NCBI RefSeq assembly: GCF_019112545.1
Contig: NW_025064930.1
Location: 148,692-212,691, forward strand
Direction: 5' to 3'
Source: Guyanagaster necrorhizus
Lineage: Eukaryota > Basidiomycota > Agaricomycetes > Agaricales > Physalacriaceae
Length of the DNA stretch: 64,000 bases
The notes beneath the pieces are model-generated. The model was not told the origin of the DNA. It made no database searches and saw only the letters and a list, made by a program, of their open reading frames with translations. Shown piece after piece: positions 20,871 to 32,282 of the stretch. A program made the position numbers and the translations under genes. Position 1 is the first letter of the stretch. Each line of letters starts with the position of its first letter.

Positions 20871-22369
20871 GAGGAAATACCTAAAATGCTGAGCATCTGG
20901 ATATTTTTCTTCACTGTGGACTATTCTGTGCATCGTTGGCTTTCCTCCTGAGGTTCAATGTCAAAACTTAAAAAGTTCATATTTCCGAGACTGTGAACAA
21001 AGGATGGAGGAAGCATCCGACTCGCAGAGACATAGTAAAAATAATTCAGTGCGATCCTATGTCACTTTTTTCACCACTAATTGACATCAGATGCACCTGC
21101 ACAAACTTTTGAGCAACCATTCTAGAAGGACTGCAACCAAATGCACACCCATCTCGGTTTCCACATGCGTCCACATGTGCATGCCATTATCGGCTATCTC
21201 TCAGTCATCTGGTCCTGTGGGCCAAAGTGTTACACACTTAAAATTCTTTCTGTAGGCACCTACCGATAGACGATTGAACAGCGCGCAGAGGAACGATATG
21301 TAGGCCAAATCCTTCAGGCCTCTAAGCACCTGTATCGACGTGTTTGGTCCCTGATATCGAACTTAGTAGCTCGGCTTGGAGGTCTATAAATTTCAGTAAT
21401 CGCCGTTCCTCCTTTACACATCGAGATGCATTGAGATTCCGTTGATATATGTGATACGTGTTATGAAAACCTGGACATATGAGCCTGATTATGTGAACTG
21501 AGAAACGAAAAGACACCCACACTGACAGGAAAATATCCATGCCATAGTACTCCGTCACATCTTCGCTACGATGATCCGCTGCACCGTTCGGCAAAGACTA
21601 TGAAAGCGGTGGACCCAGTACAAGGTCTTTCATGACGCTGAGTCAACAACTACGATTTAGTCCACCCCTGGGATGATTCGTTATTGAAGGAGCGGAGAGG
21701 AAAGCGCACTTAGAAATGGAAGACACACACTAATTTTGGATGAACATTCGACTACGTCGCCATGAGTCGTCGACTCCACAGAATACGACGGTTTAGTATA
21801 AATGTGGCCATAAGAACTTGGGTGCCACCATTGCCTGCCAGTGGGAGAGGAGAGAAAGTCGACGACTAGAAAATTCGATATTGGTCGTATCGGAAGAGAG
21901 AGTGGCATCGGGCCATGAATATTGACCGGGGGATAAATTCCAGTACACACTGATGAAGGCCATTTCATACGAGACAAGGACTGGGAGCGAGGAAATTCGA
22001 TAGTGGTCATAGAGGGAACTTGAAGAACTGTACTCGGACCGTGGGATACCAACGGAGAGCATTTATGACACTGTTTTGTTGACGGTGCTTAGAGCAGCCA
22101 TCGAAGCTATGTTTAGTGGTGGAGAGGTTCGAGTTGCATAGTACCACAAATTAGAACCCTCCTGTCATGAAGACGCCGGAGGAAGCATCCGGTGAGGACA
22201 AACAGTGAATGGCAAGTGCTCACTGATGACAGGACCATCAAGAATAAAAGACCACAGATACGTACTAGGAGGGCCAGCAGATCTAGAAAGAAGGAATACT
22301 TATATTGGGTGTGTGTGTATTTAGCTGGTCGTTGAGATGGGCTGCCCCCCGAATGAATCTGAAGGCAAT
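20871..22369. other. intergenic, no recognised gene
   Basis: Normal CpG content. Minus-strand open frames at 21322-21594 and 21681-22052 lack recognisable motifs and lie in overlapping frames. Confidence 0.35.
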
Positions 22370-23300
22370 GAGATGGTTAAGTTAAGAACGATGGTCTGAA
22401 GACACTGAAAATGGCTCTATCTTGAGCGAGAAACCTAGTAACATTCACTGAGAGTGTTCGAGCTCGTATCGTCGGTGTAGCTTCCTTGCCTGAGATCAGT
22501 ATTGAGCAGAAACGATGTGAGTTGGACGAGAACACCGCGATGCTGCATTTCCTGATGATGTATATAAGTGTGAAGTCACGATGAGCAAGCAATGTAACTC
22601 ACGAAAGGAGTCCTGTGACTTTGTGGCTATCCTCCGGATAACAAGCGATACGTGACTAGACATCTATGGCTGGATCCAAGGTAATATTGAGTTTGAAATT
22701 GGAGGCTCATCAATGATCTAACACACTGCGTTCATACCAAATGACCTTGACACAAGGCTTGAGTGGGTTTCCCTAGGCCCTCTCCTGGCAGAGCTGACGG
22801 ACCTATGCAATGGTTCCGTATGGGGGATAATTCATGCGAGCACGAAGAAGGGAGTCGGGCATGAGCAGGAAATACCTCGCTTTCTTGTATAGCTTGCACA
22901 TTTCCCTGCTGTCACCAAAGAGTGAAATCGATATATTGAAAATAGCTTGCATATGAAGGAGTGAGGTGGGCAGTTACAAGTCTTCTATTCCTGGTCATAC
23001 ATATGGTTGGCTCATTAGAAATACATCATAACTCCTTGCAGAGATGGAGCACAATGCACATGTCCAGTGGCATATCCAGGGTTCTGCCCAGTGTCAGGGA
23101 CATTGAATTCTTCTAAACAGTAGGTGTCAGAGCATGCTCACTAACAGAGCAGAACATACATACTAGTCGATGGGATCTGCCTAAGCTGTCAAAGAGCGTC
23201 ATCCAAAGAGTGCCATATGCTCCGATGTGGTCCAAAACTGGGCTCGTTCAAAGTCATCAATTTGTGAGGCATGGAAGACAGGACATGTGGAGATCAGCTT
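22370..23300. repeat. CpG-intact repeat pair, decayed copy at 26.7-27.6 kb
   Basis: Two blocks, 22,370-22,620 and 22,915-23,300, recur in the same orientation at about 27,340-27,620 and 26,721-27,080. The longer block is easily aligned (GAAGGAGTGAGGTGGGCAGTT). The copy here keeps CpGs (TCGATGGG, GAGCGTCATCC, CTCCGATG) that read TTGATGGG, GTGTGCCATCC and CTCTGATA in the other. No protein was recognised, and a minus frame at 22377-22592 is unnamed. Confidence 0.65.
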
Positions 23301-23918
23301 CGCCCACCGAATCCGCGCGCTTCTCAGGATTTTTTGTTTGGTAATATCGTTCAGACTGCTATTTACAACGCTTGAGAACTTACAATGAAATCAATAGGCT
23401 TTTTGACCATGGCTACCCGCTCATGTACTCCATAACTTGAACCACTCACACCGCTTCCGCTATGTCTCCCTTTCTTGGCACGCTAATTGACATACAAAAG
23501 CAATATTAGTTCAAGCCCATTCACTGACGACCATGGATTCACTGGCGACATTTTGTGCGTGGGAACACTTGACAAGTCTCTGCCATGAGAATCTCCTGCA
23601 CGTTTCTTTACTGTAGCTATCATCGCGTCTCCCTTCTTTCGTTCGCCAAATGTTCTTCCATTCTTTTGCTATTCTTTTTATTCTCCCCTTGTCACTTCCA
23701 TCGTCTTAAAACCAAATAGCCACTCACGTACGCACTGCCATGACCACTACTCCACTCAAGTAATCTCCACTCAAGTAATTACTCCTTCAGAGTCTGTACC
23801 GCATCAAACACTATACCATGTCCATTCCGATCAATATTTTCCTATAGACTCGGGAGACTTTTACAGAAAACATTCGCCAAAGCAGCGGTCTACTCCAGTA
23901 CGATCCCTCCTTGGTACA

Positions 23919-25526
23919 TCAATGACGATATATATAAAACCGCGTACACAGCCTCCGCAAGGCTTCCAATCTTTGGGCGTTTACCTCTGAGATATCAAAC
24001 GACGCCGGAGCACGGAGCGTCAAGCTCTCCAACCCCCCATTCTCAACTCTGTGGGACTCCAGAAACCGGACGACAGCATCTTGGCAATTAACGATGCTAT
24101 CCCCCATGGCAGACGCATCGATCTCGACAGTTCGAAGTCGAGAAAGGGCAGTCAATTCGGTAAGAATTTCAAGGACGCTTTGAAGGAGGGCGACATTTTC
24201 CAGCCCTTCGATCAAAGGCTCCTCCAGATTCTCAAACTCATCCGCTCCGAGAAGCCCCTCACAATCATCCGTGGGGGCCTGCACAAGAACCAGACGCTTT
24301 AATGAACATCGTGATCTACGCACAAGGCGCGTAATGCTGTCAGATAGCCCACAAGCGCCACCGAAATTGATTCGAAAGTGCTCAAGAGCAGGTAGAGTGA
24401 GACTATTGAGCAGAACTGTGATTGTGGAAGGATAATTGGTATTGGTACGGCATGTCCTGGGGAATACGACGTCCAATGAAAATGATTTGAGGGATGTTGA
24501 ATGTACGGAATTAGGTACGGGATGAGATGGGTCGAGAGGAGAATGCTTAACATGTTGGAATGCCACGGTGCCAAGGTTGGGTGCGAGCCTGATGAGTGCG
24601 AGAGCATCTTCGATGGAGAGAGACCCAGTGACTACCACGGAGTTTATTTGTGTCCATGGAATGATGACGCGGCCGGGATGCAGAAAAGGTCGAACATTTT
24701 CGACAATAATCCGACGAAGGCTGGTAGCATTACGCAGCAACGGGACTTCCTCGCGCATTCTGGTAGATCCGTATTCGCTCAAGTTGCATTGGAAGCTAAT
24801 CAGGGCATCCAGAGGCGGGTCTACAGTCAGGAGATTATCCTTGTCCAAGTCCAAGTGTTCCCATCGATACGATACCGATATTAATATGAAGAGGAATGAC
24901 TGTGGAATCGGGCCACGAAGTCTGACTCGGAGAGGATGGTTGGCGGAACGGCAGACATGCATGGCAAGTAGCCGTGCTGCCCCCAGGTGTGGACGATCAT
25001 TCTGCGACCTATGGTTCCAGGTGGAATCGCTTGAGGGCGAAAAAGTCAAGTCGATCTTGGACCACATTCGATGGTACTTCAGCAATACGTGCCTCCAGTT
25101 TAAGCAAACCATGCCAAGCTTCCATTGGTACGGAACACCAAGTCGCTGACTCCATGAGTATGCCTCTGAAGGGACGGAATATGAATCCTTGGTCACTCTC
25201 ATGGTGTGTGCAAATATTTCGCATAAGACATCAACAGGCAAACGACGAACGGGGTTCAAGACGTCGTTACAGCGCTGCATGTTCCAAACCAGACTATCCC
25301 GCTCCTGTAATAGCACATCCAACTTTGCTTGCGCATCGGCGATACGTGCCTCAAGGTCGGCCAAGCGCGGCTCACTAGCCCGCTGTGTTTCTCTGAAGAA
25401 CGCCTCTTGCGCCTCAGACGGTGGTAAATTGGTGGAGAGAAGTGCTTCAATTTCAGGATCTGGAGCAGGTCGAACCAACGGTATACCTGCACACGTAGCA
25501 CCGCATTTTGAGCAATTATGAGGCAT
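23919..25526 (-). CDS. F-box-like protein, copy 1 (535 aa)
   Basis: This intronless frame starts MPHNCSKCGATCAGIP. A short Cys-rich head (CSKCGATC) comes first. A predicted coiled coil follows at about residues 50-85 (RLADLEARIADAQAKLDVLL). The F-box itself is at about 90-135 (NPVRRLPVDVLCEIFAHTM, then CLNWRHVLLKY), and a long leucine-rich C-terminal region follows. F-box proteins of this agaric family are thought to bring substrates to SCF ubiquitin ligases. The substrate is unknown. The frame is open throughout, so it may be functional. A one-base loss near the 3' end relative to copy 2 makes it stop at FYIYRH instead of running about ten residues further. Confidence 0.9.
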   Translation of the reverse strand: MPHNCSKCGATCAGIPLVRPAPDPEIEALLSTNLPPSEAQEAFFRETQRASEPRLADLEARIADAQAKLDVLLQERDSLVWNMQRCNDVLNPVRRLPVDVLCEIFAHTMRVTKDSYSVPSEAYSWSQRLGVPYQWKLGMVCLNWRHVLLKYHRMWSKIDLTFSPSSDSTWNHRSQNDRPHLGAARLLAMHVCRSANHPLRVRLRGPIPQSFLFILISVSYRWEHLDLDKDNLLTVDPPLDALISFQCNLSEYGSTRMREEVPLLRNATSLRRIIVENVRPFLHPGRVIIPWTQINSVVVTGSLSIEDALALIRLAPNLGTVAFQHVKHSPLDPSHPVPNSVHSTSLKSFSLDVVFPRTCRTNTNYPSTITVLLNSLTLPALEHFRINFGGACGLSDSITRLVRRSRCSLKRLVLVQAPTDDCEGLLGADEFENLEEPLIEGLENVALLQSVLEILTELTALSRLRTVEIDASAMGDSIVNCQDAVVRFLESHRVENGGLESLTLRAPASFDISEVNAQRLEALRRLCTRFYIYRH

Positions 25527-26134
25527 ATCGACTACAATCAGGGTGATTACTATTGTGTAAGCATTGACCTAAACGACATATACGTACAGCTGCTATGTGT
25601 TTCCGGCTATGGTGTGAAATTGTCTCGATATTGGGAAACAAGACGGGGAGGCTGGAAGCAAGGAGTGCTGTCCACGTTGCGTCAACGAGGCAAAACGAAG
25701 TGCGCTTCCCGGACCCGGTTTCGGCAATCCTCGGCAACGCCTCAGATAAGGCAGAGATCTGCAAATCGTGAATGTTTTGTGGCTAACCCGCACGACCGAG
25801 AAGTAGACTGAAGACTGAAGAGAAGAGCATCGTTACGCAGGTGATTACCATCGACTGACGGGTATCATTGGTGTCATCGTAGGTCCCGAATACAACGATC
25901 GTAATCATTGTAATCTCAAGTGCAGTAAGTGGTATGCTCGGGTTTCTGATCAGCGGCACGAAGAAAGAATTGAACCGAATTGCCTACAGTTGATAAGAAT
26001 AAAATTTGTGCCATGGGAGTCGTAGAAAATGGTGGTTTTAAGCAAGGCGACCCTTTCGGCTGGCCGGCACATCGACTGAAGAAGTGGTCTTGAGCTTCGC
26101 TTTTCCTTTTGTCCTTCAATTGAAACCGTTATCG
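25527..26134. promoter_or_regulatory. shared intergenic region between F-box gene and SDR remnant
   Basis: It is conserved with 61,600-62,197 and lies between the F-box start and the SDR end. It should contain the F-box promoter. No clear TATA box was placed. CpG is retained throughout. Confidence 0.4.
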
Positions 26135-26590
26135 CTGACACAGTGGATTAGTTCCTCAAGTATTATCATCCCTGCATTCTCGACCAATATATCAAGCCAG
26201 CCGCGCTCGCCCTCGCACTTGTCAACAAATGCCGTCACGCTTAATAATCCAGAGCTCCGCCTTCCAATAATTGTTGGAGGATATCCGCATCCTTCTGGAG
26301 TTCTACGGCATTCGTTTCAGTTTCTTTTGCAACTCTCAAGACAACAGACTCACGAAGGACCGTCTCCATCTCCCTCCCCTCTTCGTTTCTACAGGCCAGA
26401 ATCAACTACTGAGGATTCATCCTAGCGAAATGTTTCGACGCCTCGAATCCTAAGCCGATGTTTGCCGCGACAACAACGGTCGCCCGGTTAAGTCGACTGA
26501 ACGACCGGAGGCATAATCCTGTTTTGTTCAGCAAAGAATTGTTCATGAGTCTTAGGATCCAAGGTGAAGGTAGATGATAATCCTGTTAGA
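26135..26590 (-). pseudogene. short-chain dehydrogenase (SDR) remnant, copy 1
   Basis: The minus strand shows the start of an SDR: VTVDLTG-type strand, then a NAD(P)-binding turn reading ANIGLGFEASKHFARMN, then a segment ending LDILVENAGM. It retains the IGLGF glycines that copy 2 has lost. It carries a TAG inside PQ-stop-LILACRN, the start ATG is changed to TTG, and everything after NAGM is deleted and joined to the F-box upstream region. Sequence right of about 26,515 has CpGs converted. Not functional. Confidence 0.8.
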
Positions 26591-26719
26591 GGGCAGCATG
26601 TTATAGCAAATCTGTGACAGAGCAAGCCAAATGTACATGTGTGCTCTCCATCTCATTAGCATCCATTGCATAATGCTGCAATGATGACAGTTTTGATAAG
26701 GAGTTCAGTTTACTCAGCA

Positions 26720-27640
26720 GTCACCAAAGAGTGCCAAAATTGATATACTGACAATAGCTTGCATATGAAGGAGCGAGGTGGGCAGTTACGAGTCTTCTAT
26801 TCCTGGTCATACATATGGTTGGCTCATTAGAAGTACATCATAACTTCTTGCAGAGATGGAGCACAATGCACATGTCCAGTGGCATATCCAGGGTTTAGTC
26901 CAGCATCAAGGATGTTGAATTCCTCTAAACAGTATCTGAGTAGAACGTATGTACTATTTGATGGGACCTGCCTAAGCTATCAAAGTGTGCCATCCAAAGG
27001 GAGTCATATGCTCTGATATTGTCCAAAACTGAGCTTGTTCAGTCATCATTTTGTGACTCATGAAAGAGAAGACATGAGCAATTGGACTGTTGCTTGAGAA
27101 ACAGGAGAGAATGGCCATTGGCACATCATAAACAGCTCAAATCCACCAGAATAGGTTGTTTGAGGTTGAAGGTCATGACTGGACCAGGAGACATGTGGGT
27201 GTGAAACAGACAAGGGAAAATAATGGCATGGGAGGTAGGCCTAGATGATTGGACTTTGTTGGAATAGAGGGTGACACCATGGCACAAGGAGATACTAACA
27301 TTCATTATGTTTTGAATCTAAAGTGAAGGAGACTGCTATCTTAAATGATGGTGATGGTCAGAGACACTGAAAATGACCATACCTTGATTGAAATATGTGG
27401 TGTTATTCACTGAGGACTTTTGTGCTTATTCCACTGGATCTTCATCTTGTGGTAGAGGCATATGGTTGATATAGATTCTTCAGATGGTATTTAGGGTGGA
27501 ACAGAGATATCACATTATTGTAGATGATGATATCAGGATGCTCCAATACTGATATTCCTAGTCCTCAGCAACACATATAAGGCCAATGGTGATGACAACA
27601 TAAAGTGTAACTCACAAAGAGATACTCAGCCTGAGTTGGA
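26720..27640. repeat. CpG-decayed copy of the 22.4-23.3 kb repeats
   Basis: The blocks 26,721-27,080 and 27,340-27,620 match 22,915-23,300 and 22,370-22,620 in the same orientation but in swapped order. Differences fall mainly at former CpGs. The F-box copy 1 block lies between the two long repeats. Confidence 0.65.
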
Positions 27641-27796
27641 CTATATAAATCTTCTCAAACTCCCACACAGAATTGTCTATGTCACTTCACATCCACTGTC
27701 TGAGAGCAGAACATAAAAGCCTGCATTGACATAGAACAAGATGGCATCTAAGTACAAGCCGATATTTAGTTCAGAATCTGAGGATAGATATTGATT

Positions 27797-27905
27797 CAAC
27801 ACATCTCTGCCAGATTGAATAAGATAGACACTCAGACAGCCTATGCAGATTTCCCCTAGAAATGGTGGCCTATTTTATGCCAGCATTTAATGGAAGTACA
27901 GATGA
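27797..27905 (+). repeat. decayed copy of part of the 19.9-20.0 kb frame
   Basis: CATCTCTGCCAGATTGAAT and GATTTCCCCTAGAAATGGTGG align with CACCTCTGCCGGATCCAAC and GATTTCTCTCGGGAATGGTGA at 19,924-20,010, with most changes at C or G of CpG. It is too short to show function. Confidence 0.5.
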
Positions 27906-28221
27906 GGTAAGCAAGAGTCATTTTTGTACAAGGAGTGCTTTTGTAGGATTTTAGGGAAAAGGAAAAGAAACCAGAATACTTGATTTACTTGCCACAGAGG
28001 AGAAGCTTGTCTCAAGACAAATGTGAAGTAGATAACCCTCTGGTAGCACCTAATACCATGATATTGAAAAAGAGAAGACCATGAGTCTTGAGTTGAAGCT
28101 TGTATCTATGGATTTTTGGGTTTAAGCCAGCAAGTTTCAGAGATGCTATAGTCCTCTAAAGTGGTCTCTTAGAATGCACATCAGGCAAATTCTTGTGCAG
28201 CATGCCACTGGATAGCATCAT
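27906..28221. other. CpG-poor spacer, nothing recognised
   Basis: No gene or repeat was identified. Confidence 0.4.
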
Positions 28222-29213
28222 CTCTCCTCCTGATTCACTCAGAACCTCTCATCCATAGCCTGACAGGAATGTCAGAAGTCCAGCAAAAACTAAATGAGTG
28301 AGCACTACTCACAATACTATTCAGAGCACTTGCATTATATAAATCTCCATCAAAATGCCTCAACAAGATATGTCAAGCCCATATTTTGTTTCACTTGGCT
28401 ACTAAAGTTGGTATAATGACATCGGTAAGCTTATAGCATTCTGGTAGGGTCGATACCTCCAGACCAACAATGCAGAGCAAGATTTCATTGTACATGTCAT
28501 TCTTGTACCATCCTTCTCAAAGTGCTGATAGGGGCTTTGGGTTGTCTGGATATGGGATTATCTGGGAAGAGGCCTTCTCATAACTCACTGTTGTAGCTAT
28601 CTTCATTCTAGGGAGCATTGAGAAAGGAGAAAAGGAGAGCAGCTGGGAGATGAACACTAATCTGCCATTCTCTGTTGATGGCCAAAGGAACTTGAATCTG
28701 GGGAGCTACAGACCCCTAAGTTCTATCTGAAAAGCAATTGGCAAAGCAAGAGTGTTTACAAAAGAGTGTATATCCTCCATCCAGGAATACATCAAATCAT
28801 CTCAAGAGAGACCTGTCTAATGGCTCATCAAATCAACAATTGTACTTCTTGCAGACATGACAGGAACCCTTAGCTCCTGCTTGAGGTTGATATCTGTGGT
28901 TCTGGTGTTCCAGAAAACTCTTGGAGCAAGTATTTTGTTGAAAATAAGAAGGCCAGTCACAAGAACACTGAAAAGCTGCTCAGAATTAGTTGACCAATGC
29001 ACCTTGGAATTAGAACCAATGCAGAAGAGTGTATCTTCCAATACCTTGCTTCTGCCCAGCATCATGTACCCATATCCTTTCATTTCAACCTGCTGCCCAC
29101 CATTGTTGCCACCCTTTACAATAGCTGCACCTAAGCCTCCAGGAGACTTGCCATCTGCCAATATGCCTTCAACATGGTTTTGCTGGGGAGGAGATAGGAG
29201 TTCATTGTATTGA
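28222..29213 (-). pseudogene. beta-lactamase-like hydrolase, CpG-decayed paralogue
   Basis: It is colinear with the intact gene at 42647-44943. The N-terminal exon reads VEGILADGKSPGGLGAAIVK and keeps the catalytic SNSK (SxxK) in CIGSNSK. The next exon reads SARSTIVDLMSH and then stops where the intact gene has RTGLPRDD. The C-terminal part (28,222-28,670) matches by DNA only. About 990 bp of the middle (counterpart of 43,276-44,264) is missing, including the YxN motif. The first intron lacks a 20-bp insertion present in the other copy. Nearly all CpGs are lost. Not functional. Confidence 0.85.
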
Positions 29214-29935
29214 CCAGAGTTGATAACAGTATAATACTCTTTCTCTTGGTTGATGTTGATCCAGAAATTCTTTGAAGTATTCAAGCTTTGACTCATCAGT
29301 GTATTTATAAGACTTATAACAGGTAAATCAAGGTCATCACTGAAGAAAAATTCTCTGCATGTATCATTCCACACTGAAAAACAGAACCCAAAGCCCTCAT
29401 GGTCCAATAATGATTATATACAGATCCATCATGATTCAGCATCTCAATAATAGCTGAGAGCTTCATCAGAGGAATGAACAGTAGATGGAAAATTCCCATG
29501 CACATCTATGAGAAAGATGGGCCAGGTGATAGCACCCAACTGCTGATCTATTGAGCACAGCCACCTACTTGTACTTGGCAGATGATGAAAAAGGAAAGTT
29601 TATGACAGGCTCATTGTAAAGGCAGATTCCAAGAGTAGAGAGTGTTTTTGTAGACCTCTCTGCTCCATCCACAATGATGGGCTGCTGGTGCCATCTCTGT
29701 TTCAATGGTGATCTCAGGCTAAGGCTCATTCATAAGAGACATCAGTGCCAGTGTCTCAGCTTCATTGTCATCTCCATCCTGCACCCCCAGGTGAGATGAG
29801 CTCCACTCTCTCACTGTCATCCAATCCCTAACCACTCATCCCAGGCACTGAGGCTCTGCCTCTTCTTTCTGTTGTCAGCAATCCTTGTAATGTAATCATA
29901 ACCATCACCTGTGGCAAGTGGCCATCACCAACACA
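29214..29935. other. CpG-poor spacer, no recognised gene
   Basis: The homology to the hydrolase locus ends at about 29,177. A minus frame 29314-29505 has no known motif. Confidence 0.35.
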
Positions 29936-31918
29936 ATGCCGACAGAGCAGACAGTCTATGCAGTGCTCATAGAGAATGGCTATATCAAAAATGGCATCAT
30001 CAGAGTCAAGATTGACAATAACAAGAACATGGTAGACCTCTTAAGGGAGATTGGAAACTGGTACAACTCTATACCAATGCAGAATGCTCTCATCTGGCTG
30101 GTGCATGGACTCTTGTCATTGTATCTTGCTTAACCTCCCCTTCAGCCAAATGAATTCCTTTTCTTTGGGCATTCAGCTCTAGAAGCTTTAAGAGCCTGAC
30201 TGGCAGACTGTAAGCTCAGTGACATCACTACACCTACAGAGTATGATCAAACCATCAAATCTATTGTTGAGATGAGTCAGTGTCAGTTGGATGTGCAAAT
30301 CAAAAAGACACATATAATCATCAAGATTCAGCCACTGCTCATGTGAGCTAGACCTATATTGCCAGAAGAGGCTCAGCTCAACAACTTCATAGGGATGCTT
30401 GCTCAAAGTCTGTCAATCTTTCTTTTATAAGCACATTCCAAATCTTGATTTTTCATATTCAGAGTACAAACATGTTGTCACCAGTGCCAGAAAGTGTAAA
30501 AGTCCATCAGTCAATGCTCAATCCCAGTCTTATAACATCTATCAGGGCAACAAGTTCCCCATTCTGAATGGACATTACAATGCAACCACATATGGACAAA
30601 TGATTGTGCTATCTATTGAACTCTTTCATCCTATATTTGCTCAGTTTTGCACCAACCTTGCAGATACAGAGATTATCATCCCTAAAGATGTTGTTTGTGA
30701 TACCATGAGCCTCATGCATTCCAGTTCTGCCATCCAGATCTCTGAACAACCACATACCCAGCAGTCTTGGATGTTGCTATCCAACATTCTTAACCAATCC
30801 TTTCATCAGACCATTAACTTGGATTGTATATCAGTGGATCACATCTATTTGTGTGGAGACACAACTGTCAATGAAATGGCTGCAGTCATTATCATAGAGG
30901 AGAAAAGTGAACTTGAAGCCAGTGGATCAGAGCCCTCTGTCCAGGGTTTCTTCTCCTACCAAATTCTGGGTTGATGCAACTGTAGGCTTCTTACATCATC
31001 ACATATTGCCACCCTCACTGACTGTACTCTCTCACACTGCATTGGAAAATTTATGAAGGCTGCTGCTGTCTCTGTTTTATTGTTGGAGTGGCAGGACTGT
31101 GGCTGATAGTATTAGAAGCTGTGTTCACCAGCCAGGTCATTGTTCAATGTCTTATGGACTATTTGTGGCTTGGAAACAGTTGTGTTTGCAGCAATGACCA
31201 TGTTCTTTGCATTGCCTGCATACTCTATGCCCTCCAAGGTTCAGTCAAAGAGTTTAAAACTTACTATGAAAACCTGAAACCTCAGCCTCTCAAAGAGAAC
31301 AAGCTCCATCCTCATTTTTTCCTCTCAATCACCTCTTATTGATTCAATAACAAGGATGTCAGCTTCATCTACAGTTCACTATTGGAATTGGCCAAAACAT
31401 GTGTGACATTTTTAGCCACTTTGGATGGAGAGAGACAGAAGAAGATTATAGTCAAGTTCATCTAGCATTATGGTGAAGAAGCACACAAACTTTTAGTGGA
31501 GCTTTGTCTGGTGCTGGTGCTTCTCTATGTTGGACCAATCGATAGGTGCAGTGTCTTGTATGGCAAGCTACAGATGGTTGTCATGGAATACATATAAGGT
31601 CAAACACTCATGCATGCCTATAGCAATGAATCTCTACTGAGGGACATCAAGATGGCTGTCAAGAAGGGTGTTGACACACTTCACAATGAAGACCTTGTTT
31701 TTGGAGATCTTCATAGGCAAAATATCATGATTGTAGATGCAACTGACAAAGAGAGTGGAAGTGATAGGGTCAGGTTTATTGATTTTGACTGGGCTGGGAA
31801 GGCTGAGGATGTCAGGTATTCTCTTCATTTGGCCTCTTACATATGTGATATCTCTGGCACATTGGAGTATAATCTCATACAGAAAGATCACAATATCAAG
31901 ATGCTGTGTGCTTTGTGA
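29936..31918 (+). pseudogene. fungal kinase-like protein with Crinkler-like N-terminal domain, decayed
   Basis: The start region reads MPTEQTVYAVLIENGY then RVKIDNNKNMVDLLREI and NALIWLVH. This resembles the ubiquitin-like header of Crinkler (CRN) proteins, which usually ends in an LxLWKV-type motif. The C-terminal third is a protein-kinase-like domain: a YGEEAHKLL segment, MVVMEYI, then the catalytic loop LVFGDLHRQNIMI and IDFDWAGKAEDVRYSLHL. FGDL replaces HRD and DFDW replaces DFG, as is usual in this basidiomycete group. Many stops and frame changes break the middle. Crinkler-type proteins occur in fungi as well as oomycetes, often with kinase or nuclease tails. The role here is unknown and the copy is dead. 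Confidence 0.65.
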
Positions 31919-32282
31919 CATCTAGACTCATGGTAGCAGAGTGGATGCACTTGCCCTGTTGTAATATGATGTACAGTCAACTGTGTAATAGCTCATACCT
32001 GTATAAACCCATACTCTATTATAACCCATAATTTGGAGCATTGACTGACTTTGTTTGCAGAAAAATGAGGTCTATAATCTTTAACTCTGTTATAACCTAT
32101 AGTATTTTTGGAAAATCTGCTCTGTATAAACCCATATAGTAATGATATGTTGTTTGATTACAGGTAGCTAATATATAAGCTTTTATCAACCACTGACATT
32201 AATGATATATTATTCTATTACAGCATCTGTTCTGTTCTGAACACATTTTCTATTCACCATGTCTGTCTATCTATCTTATTAA
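31919..32282. other. AT-rich spacer with repeated TATAACCCATA-like motif
   Basis: The motif TATAAACCCATA or TATAACCCATA, often preceded by CTCT, recurs four times between 32,000 and 32,140. No gene seen. Confidence 0.35.

Larger units (their letters stand above)
23708..26600 (-). repeat. segmental inverted duplication, copy 1 (F-box plus SDR block)
   Basis: The reverse complement of this block matches 60,347-64,000. It covers the F-box gene, its promoter region and a broken SDR gene. Copy 1 lacks about 800 bp of the SDR present in copy 2 and has a 15-bp tandem repeat near 23,757-23,780 that copy 2 lacks. The match runs to the window edge, so the true end on that side is unknown. CpG decay starts inside this copy at about 26,515. 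Confidence 0.9.

Noticed and set aside
24299..25501. Plus-strand frames up to 193 codons opposite the F-box gene
   Set aside because: They are antisense shadows. Their counterparts at 62.2-63.6 kb mirror them only because the F-box gene is duplicated.
31919..32282. LTR in the AT-rich spacer next to the outer copia element
   Set aside because: No TG...CA ends, polypurine tract or duplication could be found.
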